A stretch of 64,000 bases of DNA from contig NZ_JAFKOH010000010.1 of assembly GCF_017303375.1 (NCBI RefSeq), positions 118,169 to 182,168 on the forward strand, written 5' to 3'. The stretch is from Bacillus sp. NTK074B. Lineage in GTDB: Bacteria; Bacillota; Bacilli; Bacillales; Bacillaceae_B. Both the position numbers and the translations under genes were made by a program. The notes under the pieces were generated by a model. That model saw nothing but the letters and a program-made list of their open reading frames with translations, had not been told where the DNA came from and searched no databases. Numbering within the stretch: position 1 is the stretch's first letter; every line of letters starts with the position of its first letter. Below, piece after piece: positions 6,240-15,030 of this stretch.

Positions 6240-8194
6240 TGTCTATGAAGCTATTATCTATTGATATAGAAACTTACAGTAAGGTAGACCTCATTAAATC
6301 TGGGGTCTATGCCTACTGTGAATCAGATGATTTTAAAATTCTACTCTTTGCTTATGCCGTTGATGATGAAGAGGTACAGATCGTTGATTTAGCCTCTGGC
6401 GAAGAGATACCAGATGACATTTTAAAAGCAATGACGGATCCAGCTGTGATAAAGACAGCTTACAATGCCAATTTTGAACGAACGTGTTTAGCCAAGCACT
6501 TTCATAAACCAATGCCGCCAGAACAATGGCGATGTTCATCGGTTCATGCTCTAATGCTTGGCTTGCCTGGTTACCTTGATGGGGTGGCGAAATGCCTTAG
6601 GTTTAAGGATCAGAAAATGAAGGAAGGGAAAGCCTTGATCCGCTATTTTTCAGTTCCTTGTAAACCTACCAAAGTGAATGAGGGAAGGACCCGCAATCTT
6701 CCAGAACATGACCTGGATAAATGGGCTACTTTTAAAGATTACTGCAAACAGGACGTAGAGGTCGAGAGGCAAATCCGAAAGAAGCTAGAGGCCTTTCCCA
6801 TCACGAAAGTCGAACAGAAACTTTGGGAATTGGATCAGAAGATCAATGATGAAGGTGTTCTTATTGATAATAACTTAGTCACAAATGCCATTCAGGCAGA
6901 TAAGAAATTTCAGGATCAGCTCTTTAAAGAAGCTGTGCGTTTAACAGGACTTGAGAATCCGAATAGTCCAGCGCAGTTAAAAGGTTGGTTGTTAAAGCAG
7001 GGGTTAGAAGTTGATAGTCTTGCAAAGAAAAATGTCGAAGCACTGATGAGTGAAGTGGAAAAACCAAAAGTAAAGCGCCTGTTGGAATTAAGACAAGCAA
7101 TGTCCAAAACATCAGTGAAAAAGTATGAAGCAATGAAGCGCTCCATCTGTTCTGACCAAAGGATTAGAGGGTTGCTCCAATTCTATGGGGCTAATCGGAC
7201 AGGCCGCTGGGCTGGTAGACTTGTTCAAATTCATAACCTACCAAGGAACAGTCTAAAAGATTTGAAGATTGCAAGAGATCTATTGATAACAGGTAACTAT
7301 GATACTTTAGAACTTCTTTTTGAGAGTGTATCGGACGTATTATCACAATTAATCCGAACGGCCTTTATTCCATCAAAGGGCCACCGTTTTGTTGTTGCGG
7401 ACTTTTCAGCAATTGAAGCAAGAGTGATTGCTTGGCTTGCTGGAGAGCGTTGGCGAATGGATGTGTTTCAATCACATGGGAAAATCTATGAAGCCTCTGC
7501 TGCACAGATGTTTAAAGTTCCCATTGAAACAATAGATAAAGGTAGCCCACTGAGGCAAAAAGGTAAGATTGCTGAATTGGCTCTTGGATATGGTGGCTCT
7601 AAAGGGGCTTTGATGCAGATGGGGGCTTTAGAAATGGGCCTGACTGAAGATGAACTTCCGGACTTGGTTTCTGCTTGGCGAGAGGCTAACCCAAATATCG
7701 TGAAACTTTGGTGGGGTATAGAAGCTTCTGCAGTTAAAGCTGTGAAGGAAAGAGCAGTCGTAAAGATGCAGTATGGTCTAACTTTTCATTACACCAAAGG
7801 GATTTTATTTATTACGCTGCCATCTGGTCGGTCCCTTGCTTATGTACGGCCCAGAATCGGGGTGGACGAGCGTTTTGGAAAAGAACAGCTTACTTATGAA
7901 GGAACGGAACAAGGATCCAAACAGTGGGGAAGGATTCCTACTTATGGTGGAAAGCTTTCGGAGAATATTATTCAGGCAATTGCTAGAGATTGTTTAGCTG
8001 TATCGATGCTTCGGTTGGATGAAGCGGGATACCGCATTAATTTCCATGTCCATGATGAAGTCATTCTTGATGTTCCTATCGCAACTGGGTCAATGGAAGA
8101 AGTCGAAAACACAATGGGTCAATCGATTGATTGGGCACCTGGTCTTCCTCTTGGGGCGGATAGCTTTGAAACCTTCTATTACAAGAAAGATTAA
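6239..8194 (+). CDS. Phage family-A DNA polymerase with 3'-5' exonuclease
   Basis: About 650 residues. Exonuclease motifs are intact: ExoI LLSIDIETYS, ExoII YNANFER, ExoIII YCKQDVEVE. Polymerase motifs follow: A VVADFSAIEARVIAWLAG, B RQKGKIAELALGYGG and C FHVHDEVILDVP, giving the two catalytic aspartates and the O-helix Arg/Lys/Tyr. The ORF can be read from a TTG at 6236, but ATG 6239 overlaps the TGA of the preceding gene (TGATG), so coupled re-initiation there or at ATG 6245 is more likely. It would replicate the element; no 5' nuclease domain is present. Confidence 0.95.
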   Translation: MSMKLLSIDIETYSKVDLIKSGVYAYCESDDFKILLFAYAVDDEEVQIVDLASGEEIPDDILKAMTDPAVIKTAYNANFERTCLAKHFHKPMPPEQWRCSSVHALMLGLPGYLDGVAKCLRFKDQKMKEGKALIRYFSVPCKPTKVNEGRTRNLPEHDLDKWATFKDYCKQDVEVERQIRKKLEAFPITKVEQKLWELDQKINDEGVLIDNNLVTNAIQADKKFQDQLFKEAVRLTGLENPNSPAQLKGWLLKQGLEVDSLAKKNVEALMSEVEKPKVKRLLELRQAMSKTSVKKYEAMKRSICSDQRIRGLLQFYGANRTGRWAGRLVQIHNLPRNSLKDLKIARDLLITGNYDTLELLFESVSDVLSQLIRTAFIPSKGHRFVVADFSAIEARVIAWLAGERWRMDVFQSHGKIYEASAAQMFKVPIETIDKGSPLRQKGKIAELALGYGGSKGALMQMGALEMGLTEDELPDLVSAWREANPNIVKLWWGIEASAVKAVKERAVVKMQYGLTFHYTKGILFITLPSGRSLAYVRPRIGVDERFGKEQLTYEGTEQGSKQWGRIPTYGGKLSENIIQAIARDCLAVSMLRLDEAGYRINFHVHDEVILDVPIATGSMEEVENTMGQSIDWAPGLPLGADSFETFYYKKD

Positions 8195-8217
8195 TATTCG
8201 GACAGGAGCGATGGCGA

Positions 8218-8397
8218 TTGGCTGACATGGATACAGTGAAATTTCTAATGCACTTAAAACGGTACAAAGATGTACTACCAAAACAAATGATGAAAACATT
8301 GAAAGGTCAGGCTCTTTCCTATGATTTGGAAGGAGCCAAAAAAGGCCTGGGTACTGTGTTACGAAGGAGGGCTGGTAGATGTGAAAGAGCTCAGTGA
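8218..8397 (+). CDS. Small basic phage-module protein
   Basis: 59 residues if started at TTG 8218, which has AGGAG 9 bases upstream; ATG 8227 is the alternative but has no good RBS. The sequence VKFLMHLKRYKDVLPKQMMKTLKGQALSYDLEGAKKGLGTVLRRR is basic and helical. Short proteins of this pattern are regularly found between the polymerase and VapE genes of related prophages. It overlaps the next gene by 17 bases. Function unknown. Confidence 0.6.
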   Translation: MADMDTVKFLMHLKRYKDVLPKQMMKTLKGQALSYDLEGAKKGLGTVLRRRAGRCERAQ

Positions 8398-10135
8398 AAG
8401 AAGGAGCCATAGTTTAAAACATGATGCAAATCTTACGATTGCTACCGGAAGAAATCGAAAAGAACTGAACTGGAAAAATCGTGAAATGCTCTGGTCTGAG
8501 GTGGTTCAGAAATTAAGCAATACTGTTAGAACACACGAAGCATATGAGGAATATAAAAAGCTTTCCAAATCAAAGCAGGATGAGATTAAAGATGTGGGTG
8601 GATTTGTCGGTGGCACCCTAAAAGGTGGCAGAAGAAAGCATGACAGTGTGGTTTGGCGGCAGCTTGTTGCTCTTGATGCTGACTTTGTGAAAGGGGACTT
8701 GTGGGCATCTGTTGAGACCATGTTTGGCTACGGGTGCGCTATGTACTCTACTCATAAACACCATCCAAAGAATCCAAGATTGCGACTTGTCATTCCTTTA
8801 TCCAGACCAGTTACCGCCGATGAATACGTACCGATTGCTAGAAGGATAGCTGCTGACCTCGGCATTGATTTTTTTGATGATACCACCTATCAAGTACATC
8901 GGCTGATGTATTGGCCATCGACATCATCTGATGGAGAGTTTGTCTTTAAATTGTTGGACGAGCCATGGATTGATCCAGATGTTGTTTTGGCTAGATATCC
9001 AGATTGGAGAGATTCTTCTTACTGGCCGGAAAGCTCAAGAACTGTTCACGAGCGAAAGAAACTCGCTGATAAGCAAGGAGATCCTAAATCTAAGGAAGGT
9101 GTGGTCGGTGCTTTTTGCCGGACTTACACTGTCACCGATGTGATTGATAAATATTTAAGTGATATTTACGTTCCTTGCGAGGATCCAAACCGATATACGT
9201 ATTCAGCTGGTTCCACAGCTGGTGGACTGGTGATTTACGAAGATGGTGACTTTGCCTACTCTCATCATTCTACTGACCCTATTGGTGGAAGGCTTTGTAA
9301 CGCATTTGATTTAGTTCGTATGCATTTATTTGGTGACCTGGACGAAGCGGTGAAAGAAGGAACGCCAATCAATCGATTGCCTTCGTATAAGGCCATGGTA
9401 GAAGAATCGTTAAAGGATAAGCAGGTCAAACTAACCCTTGGTAAAGAACAGTTGAGCCTTGCTGCAGATGATTTTGAAGATGAAGAAATGGAGTGGCTAT
9501 CAGAACTAACGAGGGACCAGAAAGGAAATATCGTCTCCAGTGCTCCAAATGTCATCCTTATTCTTGAGCATGATCCAGCTCTAAGGAATCGAATTGCAAT
9601 GAACGACTTTGTGCATCGGGTAGTCATAAAAGATGATTTGCCATGGCGGGGTGTTGACCGTGGAGAGTATTGGTCTGATACGGATGATGCCAGTTTGCGG
9701 AATTACCTTTATTCTATTTACGGCATAAAAGGAGGGGGTGTTATTGCGGATGCTTGGAGTGAAGTGGCAGTGAAATATGCCTTTCATCCGATTAAAGATT
9801 ATTTAAATGATCTTGTTTGGGATGGTCAGGAGCGGATTGAAACCTTACTGGTAGATTATCTTGGTGCTGATAATAATGAGTGCGTCCGAACATTTACTCG
9901 GAAAATTATGCTTGCAGCAGTGACAAGGATTTATAGACCGGGTGCCAAGTTTGATTACTGTGTTGTCCTTGTTGGCCCTCAAGGTGTGGGGAAGAGTTAC
10001 ATTATTAAGCTTATGGGCAAGGAATGGCACTCGGATTCCTTGATTACTGTGAAGGGCAAAGAAGCCTATGAACAGCTTCAGGAATTTTGGGGTCAGACCC
10101 CCGCTCAGCTAAAGTGCACAGCGTTAGTGTGTTAA
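8381..10135 (+). pseudogene. Virulence-associated E (VapE)-type helicase/primase, truncated
   Basis: The frame opens at 8321, but GTG 8381 with AAGGAGGG 10 bases upstream is the likely start (584 residues). An N-terminal primase-polymerase-like region (VALDADFVKGDLWASV; STHKHHPKNPRLRLVIPLSRPV) is followed by a linker and the VapE ATPase domain. The Walker A GPQGVGKS is present at ~545. Normal homology stops after KGKEAYEQLQ; the last residues are encoded by a GGGGTCAGACCCC repeat and following bases. Walker B, sensor and the C-terminal half are missing, so it cannot work as a helicase. The rest of the element is deleted beyond this point. Confidence 0.85.
10089..10102. repeat. GGGGTCAGACCCC element, copy at the VapE breakpoint
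   Basis: A near-palindromic GGGGTCAGACCCCC ends homology of the VapE-like gene. A second copy in the same orientation lies at 10322-10335. The form is close to the REP core GGGGACAGGTCCC found elsewhere in the window. Confidence 0.6.
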
Positions 10136-10276
10136 AGTGTAGTGTTTGTTGGCAGAGGGTTTATGTGGTTGGGGGGAGAATCTTTTTCCCTTATTGTTTT
10201 GGATTGCCAAGGTTTTTACCTGGTTACGCCATCGTGTTAACTAATTGAACAGTAAGGTTCTTTTATTCAGAATCTA

Positions 10277-10897
10277 TTAATCTTGCATGTTCACTTTATT
10301 ATCATTTGGAATCCTAATGTTGGGGTCAGACCCCCACCCAGCTCCGGTCATGTCCAACCACTTTATTTTCATTTGGAATCCTTCAAAGGATGTGACCATT
10401 TGCCCAAGTTGTTCCAATGTATAGGGTTTTCCGTCAAGGATGATCAATGGGGTGTTTCCATTTGACATTTCATCGTATTCGACTCTGCCTATTACTTGAT
10501 CGGTTGCAATGACTTCTTGTTGATGCCCGTTTGGAAAGCGATGCAGCTTCAGACTTGGTGAATGGACTCTCTGGATGACTTTATCCATCAGTAGGTTAAA
10601 TAACTCTTTTTGATCACAGTTCAACTCCCCGTGAACAGCGAATTGATATCCATGGATGGTGTTTTCATGGGCTTTAAGAAAAATCCCCAAAGGATCCAGT
10701 CGTCTATGCACATTGAAGGTACGTTTGTTTCCTTCATAATCTTCTACTGTAAAGGACTGGACCATTGCATCAAGGTTAACTCCCAGTTCCAATTCCATCA
10801 TGTGATTGTAGCAGGTTACACAAAACTTCTTTACATCTTGTTCAGAGGTCAATCTTATTCTGGTATCCCTTTGATTACAAACATCACAAACTTCCAT
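10277..10897 (-). CDS. Hypothetical protein with N-terminal C4 zinc finger
   Basis: About 206 residues from ATG 10897; an in-frame GTG at 10909 overlaps the RBS GGCGGGTG and is less likely. VCDVC (~3-6) and FCVTC (~25-28) form a C4 zinc site. The rest (DYEGNKRTFNVHRRLDPLGIFLKAHE ... ATDQVIGRVEYDEMSNGNTPLIILDGKPYTLEQLGQMVTSFEGFQMKIKW) is soluble alpha/beta. I do not recognise a function. The last ~25 codons (TGAGWGSDPNIRIPNDN) are encoded partly by the GGGGTCAGACCCC repeat at 10322-10335, so the C-terminus has been rewritten by repeat insertion or recombination. Confidence 0.65.
   Translation of the reverse strand: MEVCDVCNQRDTRIRLTSEQDVKKFCVTCYNHMMELELGVNLDAMVQSFTVEDYEGNKRTFNVHRRLDPLGIFLKAHENTIHGYQFAVHGELNCDQKELFNLLMDKVIQRVHSPSLKLHRFPNGHQQEVIATDQVIGRVEYDEMSNGNTPLIILDGKPYTLEQLGQMVTSFEGFQMKIKWLDMTGAGWGSDPNIRIPNDNKVNMQD
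10322..10335. repeat. GGGGTCAGACCCC element inside a gene 3' end
   Basis: Second copy of the element at 10089. It lies within the final codons of the minus-strand zinc-finger gene. Both copies together bracket about 220 bp of gene-free DNA. Confidence 0.6.
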
Positions 10898-11016
10898 GTT
10901 TATGTACACCCGCCTTTTCTGAATAACGTGGTTCTTCCTTTAGATCGTGACATTTATATCTGCAATGGGAGTAAGCGCTGTTCATTAAGTCACCGTCCGT
11001 ACAGATGATCTTATAT

Positions 11017-11046
11017 AACGCCTTTTCGATTATGAGAAAAGGCGTT
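11017..11046. terminator. Hairpin between fic and the zinc-finger gene
   Basis: AACGCCTTTTC/GAAAAGGCGTT forms a stem in the 160-bp gap downstream of fic (minus strand). The T run lies on the plus-strand side, so termination of the minus-strand fic transcript would rely mainly on the stem. Confidence 0.45.
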
Positions 11047-11055
11047 TGCCGTTTT

Positions 11056-11781
11056 TTATAAAACGCTTAGATATAGATTTAGCGAATCTTCAACTTCTAA
11101 AGCGGTTAGGCGAATGAAGTCGTCAAAGTTTTGAGTCGTGTGGGATTTATCGAGTGCTTCATAGTAAGCAAGTCGATTCTGTATTTTGAAAATGATGGGA
11201 GCATATCCAGCTTTCATTAGTTCAAGGTTGAGTAAGAGGCGGGACGTACGTCCGTTGCCGTCTATGAAAGGATGAATACCAACGAAGATTGCATGCAGCT
11301 TGGCAGCCCTTTCAACGGGATGAAGGTCTTGTGCCATGTGAGTAAACCATTTCATCATTTCTTCCATTTCCTCTTGAATACGAAAGTGAGGAGGCGGTGT
11401 ATGCTCTGCCCCTGCAATGAAAACTTGCTGATCTCGATAAATGCCGGCATAGTCATCATGAATCCCTTTCAGTACCAGGCGATGAAGGTTTTTAATCTGC
11501 CATTCAGAAAAAGGTTCGTCCTTTTGTACGATGTCTTCCACATAAAGGATGGCATCCCTATGATTGATGACTTCTAAATGTTCCCTCATGGTTTTACCAC
11601 CGACAGTAATTCCTTCAAGAACCACCTTTGTTTCGTTCATTGTCAGCGTATTGCCCTCAATCGCATTAGAATGGTAGGTCCATTCCAATAACATCTTTTC
11701 CCTCAAGCTTTTCAACGTGTGCTTTGGTAATGGCCTTTTTTGATCCAGTTGCTTTTTCTTTTCTTCTATGACCGTAAACAT
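11056..11781 (-). CDS. Fic family protein (probable AMP-transferase)
   Basis: 241 residues with RBS AGGAGGAGG. The complete Fic motif HPFIDGNGRTSR (~170-181) gives the catalytic His, the anion-binding Gly-Asn and the Arg. The N-terminal helix has TYHSNAIEGNTLT (~35-47), a class II-type inhibitory motif (S/T)xxxE(G/N), whose Glu blocks ATP binding until displaced, so the enzyme is expected to be self-inhibited. Fic enzymes usually AMPylate a Tyr, Ser or Thr of a target protein; the target is unknown. It is monocistronic with no antitoxin beside it. Confidence 0.9.
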   Translation of the reverse strand: MFTVIEEKKKQLDQKRPLPKHTLKSLREKMLLEWTYHSNAIEGNTLTMNETKVVLEGITVGGKTMREHLEVINHRDAILYVEDIVQKDEPFSEWQIKNLHRLVLKGIHDDYAGIYRDQQVFIAGAEHTPPPHFRIQEEMEEMMKWFTHMAQDLHPVERAAKLHAIFVGIHPFIDGNGRTSRLLLNLELMKAGYAPIIFKIQNRLAYYEALDKSHTTQNFDDFIRLTALEVEDSLNLYLSVL

Positions 11782-11930
11782 GGTGTCTTCCTCCTCCTTT
11801 CATATCCATTTATTTAATATAATTTCTCTATCTTCATTATAGTGGAGAAAGAATAAGAAGCAAAGGGAGAGTTAGGAATGACGGTAACGATTAAAAGGTC
11901 TAGAGTTTGAGGTAAGCCCACTTAAAATGT

Positions 11931-11983
11931 TTGACAAGTCCTTTTCATAGGTATAAAATTAACTTTATTAGGAACATATGTTC
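11931..11983 (+). promoter_or_regulatory. SigA promoter with LexA (SOS) box upstream of RAYT-comM
   Basis: -35 TTGACA (11931-11936), 17-bp spacer, -10 TAAAAT (11954-11959). GAACATATGTTC (11972-11983) starts 12 bp after the -10 and so covers the transcription start and first transcribed bases, the expected place for LexA repression. The RBS GGAGGGAGG follows directly. Confidence 0.65.
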
Positions 11984-12004
11984 TGTTTTGGAGGGAGGAA
12001 AGAA

Positions 12005-12568
12005 ATGTCGAGAAAACTCCGAATCTGGTATCCTGGTGCCATGTATCATATCACGGCAAGGGGGAATAAGCGTGGTGCTTTGTTTTATGATGACTGCGAT
12101 TATTTTACCTACTTGCAAATCCTTGAGGATGTCCGCTTTATGTATCCCTTCGTATTACACTCCTACTGCCTCATGACCAATCACATTCATCTGCAGATTG
12201 AAACCATCGACCATCATATTCAATACATTATGAAAACACTCCACTCCCGATATGCTGTCTATCTGAATCGCCGGATGAAAACGGTGGGACATCAGTTTCA
12301 AGGCAGATACGGGGATGAGCTGATTGAATCCAGTGAGTACTTTTTGGAAGTCAGTCGCTATATCCATCGAAACCCGTTGGAGGCAAAGATGGTCATCCGC
12401 TGTGAAGACTACCCCTGGAGCAGTTATTCTTCTTATATTACACCTTCGCCTAACCCTCACGTTGATCCTACTAAAACATATTCTTTTTTTCTCGAACCTG
12501 TTCATATCAGTTACCAATCCTATGTTGAAAATAAACTTGAAAAGCGGGGGAGTCTCTATGACAAGTAA
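12005..12568 (+). CDS. REP-associated tyrosine transposase (RAYT, Y1_Tnp family)
   Basis: 187 residues from ATG 12005, chosen for GGAGGGAGG just upstream. PGAMYHITARGNKRGALFYDD and SYCLMTNHIHLQI (HxH metal site of the HUH fold) are canonical; the catalytic Tyr is expected in the following helices (RYAVYLNRRMK / FQGRYGDELIES), with YIHRNPLEAKMV and YPWSSYSSY as further RAYT signatures. RAYTs are single-copy, domesticated relatives of IS200 that mobilise REP sequences. REP-like elements occur throughout this window. The stop overlaps the comM start by 11 bases. Confidence 0.93.
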   Translation: MSRKLRIWYPGAMYHITARGNKRGALFYDDCDYFTYLQILEDVRFMYPFVLHSYCLMTNHIHLQIETIDHHIQYIMKTLHSRYAVYLNRRMKTVGHQFQGRYGDELIESSEYFLEVSRYIHRNPLEAKMVIRCEDYPWSSYSSYITPSPNPHVDPTKTYSFFLEPVHISYQSYVENKLEKRGSLYDK

Positions 12569-14099
12569 AGTGACAAGCATTGGTTTGAAAGGCTTGGAAG
12601 GCTATAAAGTTAGCGTAGAAGTGAGAACCATGCAGGGGTCGGAATCATTCGTCATTGTGGGCTTACCTGATGCCTCGGTGAAAGAGTCGAAAGAAAGAGT
12701 GACGGCTGCACTGCATGGGTTGGGATATTCCCTAGTCAATCAGAAAGTCATCATTAACCTGTCCCCGGCCGAATTGAAAAAGACTGGTCCACTTTATGAT
12801 TTATCTATGGCTCTTGGAGTTCTATTGAATATGAAGGAGATTACTGTTCGGAGCCTGGAGAACACCGCTTTTCTTGGTGCTTTATCCTTGGATGGTGGTG
12901 TCAGGGCTGTCGAAGGGATGCTCCCGGCAGTGCTTGCTACGAAGAAAGTGGGAGTGGAAAAGGTTTATATGCCATTTGACGAAGAACTTCCTTTACTCGA
13001 AATAGACGGTCTTCAAATTGTGTATGTCTCCTCCTTGGATGAAGTCCTTCAGCACCTTTCCGGCCAGAACATCCTCCCATTTTTTCCACAACCTCGTAAA
13101 GAGGAACAAGATCACACCGACTATATTGATTTCCACCAGATTATCGGGCATTCCTATGCTAAACGGGCACTTGAAGTGGCGGCAGCAGGAGAACATCATC
13201 TGTTCATGACAGGTCCTCCAGGGTGCGGAAAGAGTATGTTGGCGGAAAGCTTTCCCTCCATACTTCCCCCGCTTACAAAGGACGCTCAACTGGAAGTAAT
13301 GAGTTTGTATCAGCTGAGTACGAGTATGAGCCGGTATTCTTCTCAACCGCCCTTCAGGCATCCCCACCACTCGTCGTCAGGAGTTTCCATTATCGGAGGA
13401 GGGCAACACCCAAAGCCGGGTGAAATATCCCTGGCCCATCGTGGCGTCCTCTTTTTGGATGAAATCGCCGAATTCACAAAGAAGACGCTGGATATGTTGC
13501 GACAACCTCTGGAAAGAGGAGACATCACCATCTCAAGAGCTCATTCTACCCTTACCTACCCAGCCACCTTCATCCTGATAGGGGCCATGAACCCTTGTCC
13601 CTGCGGATACCTTGGTTCCCTCACTCATTATTGCACCTGTACACCGAAGCAGATCATCGCTTATCAAAATCGATTATCCGGTCCCATTCGTGATCGGTTT
13701 GATATTTTTCTAAGCCTTACTCCCGTCCAATTGAAAGATCGTGTGCATGCTGAAAAGGAAGGTTCTCTATCTGTCCAACGACGCGTGAAAGAGGCTAGAG
13801 AAAGGCAATACGACCGCTATAGTGAAGAGGTATGTAATGGAAGAGTGGATTATCAAAGGTTACTGAAGAACAGTCCAGACCTTGAGGAACACCTTCCTTT
13901 CATACACAAACTGTCATCCAAGCAGCACTGGAGCAACCGGATGCAAGTGAAGGTTCTTCGCCTTGCAAGAACGATCGCTGATTTGGACGATTCAGTAAAG
14001 GTAATCGAACAGCATATGTGGGAAGCGGTCAAGCTGCATAGAAGACCGCAAAGTGAGAAACACCATGGTGCGCGAGTGATTGGTGAATCTTTAACTTAA
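12558..14099 (+). CDS. comM: ComM/YifB family Mg-chelatase-like AAA+ ATPase
   Basis: 513 residues from ATG 12558 (MTSKVTSIGLKGLEGYKVSVEV); the longer open frame upstream overlaps the transposase and is not coding. An N-terminal ChlI-like domain (~1-170) is followed by an AAA+ core with Walker A GPPGCGKSM, Walker B VLFLDEIAEF, a Cys cluster NPCPCGYLG...CTC and sensor GPIRDRFDI. In Gram-negative bacteria ComM is a hexameric branch-migration helicase for integrating DNA in transformation. It is co-transcribed with the transposase, possibly under LexA control, which is unusual. Confidence 0.92.
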   Translation: MTSKVTSIGLKGLEGYKVSVEVRTMQGSESFVIVGLPDASVKESKERVTAALHGLGYSLVNQKVIINLSPAELKKTGPLYDLSMALGVLLNMKEITVRSLENTAFLGALSLDGGVRAVEGMLPAVLATKKVGVEKVYMPFDEELPLLEIDGLQIVYVSSLDEVLQHLSGQNILPFFPQPRKEEQDHTDYIDFHQIIGHSYAKRALEVAAAGEHHLFMTGPPGCGKSMLAESFPSILPPLTKDAQLEVMSLYQLSTSMSRYSSQPPFRHPHHSSSGVSIIGGGQHPKPGEISLAHRGVLFLDEIAEFTKKTLDMLRQPLERGDITISRAHSTLTYPATFILIGAMNPCPCGYLGSLTHYCTCTPKQIIAYQNRLSGPIRDRFDIFLSLTPVQLKDRVHAEKEGSLSVQRRVKEARERQYDRYSEEVCNGRVDYQRLLKNSPDLEEHLPFIHKLSSKQHWSNRMQVKVLRLARTIADLDDSVKVIEQHMWEAVKLHRRPQSEKHHGARVIGESLT

Positions 14100-14129
14100 T
14101 GACATAAAGAAAGAAGGTGGAACAATCGT

Positions 14130-14396
14130 ATGCCAATGATCAGCAAATTTGGGGGGATTACCATACATTTGTATTACAACGATCATGATCCTCCTCACTT
14201 TCATGTAATTTATGCTGGATTTATGACAAGAATAGAAATAATGACAGGTGAATATGTAAGAGGAGACGACGCTTTACCCGCAAGCAAAGAGAAGATTGTT
14301 ATGAAATGGCTTCAGCTTAATAAAGGTGATATGATGAAGGCGTGGAATGACTGCAGGCGTAATGAAGCACCTTGCAGGATACCACCCCTAAATTAG
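14130..14396 (+). CDS. DUF4160 protein
   Basis: 88 residues. PMISKFGGITIHLYYNDHDPPHFHVIYAG is the DUF4160 signature, including the conserved HxPPHFHV. RBS AAGAAGGTGG lies upstream of the ATG. It is followed 11 bp later by a DUF2442 gene, a pairing seen very widely in bacteria and predicted, not shown here, to be a toxin-antitoxin-like or regulatory pair. Confidence 0.85.
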   Translation: MPMISKFGGITIHLYYNDHDPPHFHVIYAGFMTRIEIMTGEYVRGDDALPASKEKIVMKWLQLNKGDMMKAWNDCRRNEAPCRIPPLN

Positions 14397-14407
14397 GAGG
14401 TGTTTCA

Positions 14408-14707
14408 ATGATTCTTGTAGATAACGTAGCTACAATTCCTGAAATGGACGGGTGGTTACTGATTGATTTCACAGATGGATCGAAGAGGTTCGTAGACATT
14501 AAACCTCATATGAAGGGTATTCTTGAAAAACTGAAAGACCCTGAATTTTTCAGTAAGGTGTATGTGGATGATGAGTTGAAAACCATCACTTGGCCAGGAG
14601 AGCTCGATTTGGATCCAGATCAGTTACACAGAGAAGGAATCGACCTAAACGAAATTAAGAAAATTATTGAAGTAGCGAAGAATACAAATTTATTGGAACG
14701 AGCTTGA
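14408..14707 (+). CDS. DUF2442 protein
   Basis: About 99 residues from ATG 14408, preceded by TTAGGAGGTG; the longer frame from 14372 overlaps the upstream gene. LIDFTDGSKRFVDIKPHMKGILEKLKDPEFFSKVYVDDELKTITWPGELDLDPDQLHREGI is a textbook DUF2442 domain. Partner of the preceding DUF4160 protein in one short operon ending at the terminator that follows. Function unproven. Confidence 0.87.
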   Translation: MILVDNVATIPEMDGWLLIDFTDGSKRFVDIKPHMKGILEKLKDPEFFSKVYVDDELKTITWPGELDLDPDQLHREGIDLNEIKKIIEVAKNTNLLERA

Positions 14708-14713
14708 TGACAA

Positions 14714-14742
14714 AGCGAGGGTAGAGTACCCTGGCTTTTTTT
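14714..14742 (+). terminator. Terminator after the DUF4160/DUF2442 pair
   Basis: AGCGAGGG/CCCTGGCT stem with one mismatch, followed by seven Ts. Confidence 0.75.
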
Positions 14743-14775
14743 GTTTTCATTTTTAAAAATAATTTCCTCACCAGG

Positions 14776-15030
14776 GTGTCCTATTTCAGGGTGTATGTGT
14801 GGATACTGCTTCGTGCGGGACAGGATGGGACGTATATTCACGGGAATAGCAGGATGTTACATGACATGAGTGAGTCGCTTTGGTATTACAATGGGAAGAA
14901 GCTGGACTGGTATTCGAGGGAGTGGATCAGGGATTGTCTTGTTAGGTTGGAGGGGTATGGATTGATTCGGAATATTGAGGATGGGGTTGTGGTGACGTAT
15001 CGGGGTGGGGAAGGGCCGCCGGGGAGTTAA
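14776..15030 (+). CDS. Possible small winged-helix-like ORF (uncertain)
   Basis: 84 codons from a GTG without a recognisable RBS. The sequence VWILLRAGQDGTYIHGNSRM ... DWYSREWIRDCLVRLEGYGLIRNIED looks like a winged-helix DNA-binding segment and is unlike random frame translation, so it could be a fragment of a larger replication or regulatory protein. It may equally be a decayed gene. No partner is evident. Confidence 0.3.
   Translation: MSYFRVYVWILLRAGQDGTYIHGNSRMLHDMSESLWYYNGKKLDWYSREWIRDCLVRLEGYGLIRNIEDGVVVTYRGGEGPPGS

Larger units (their letters stand above)
545..10135 (+). mobile_element. Remnant of a phage-derived replication island
   Basis: All genes from the methylase-like ORF to the truncated VapE-like gene run on the plus strand with short spacing. 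They follow a module order known from Firmicutes prophages and integrative elements: Com-like, sigma-like, small ORF, Rrp5-annotated protein, DUF2800, DUF2815, phage DNA polymerase A, small ORF, VapE. The base composition is more AT-rich than the flanking chromosome. No integrase, terminase, capsid or attachment site is visible, and the last gene is cut in its ATPase domain, so this is a decayed fragment. The left boundary is approximate. Confidence 0.75.
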
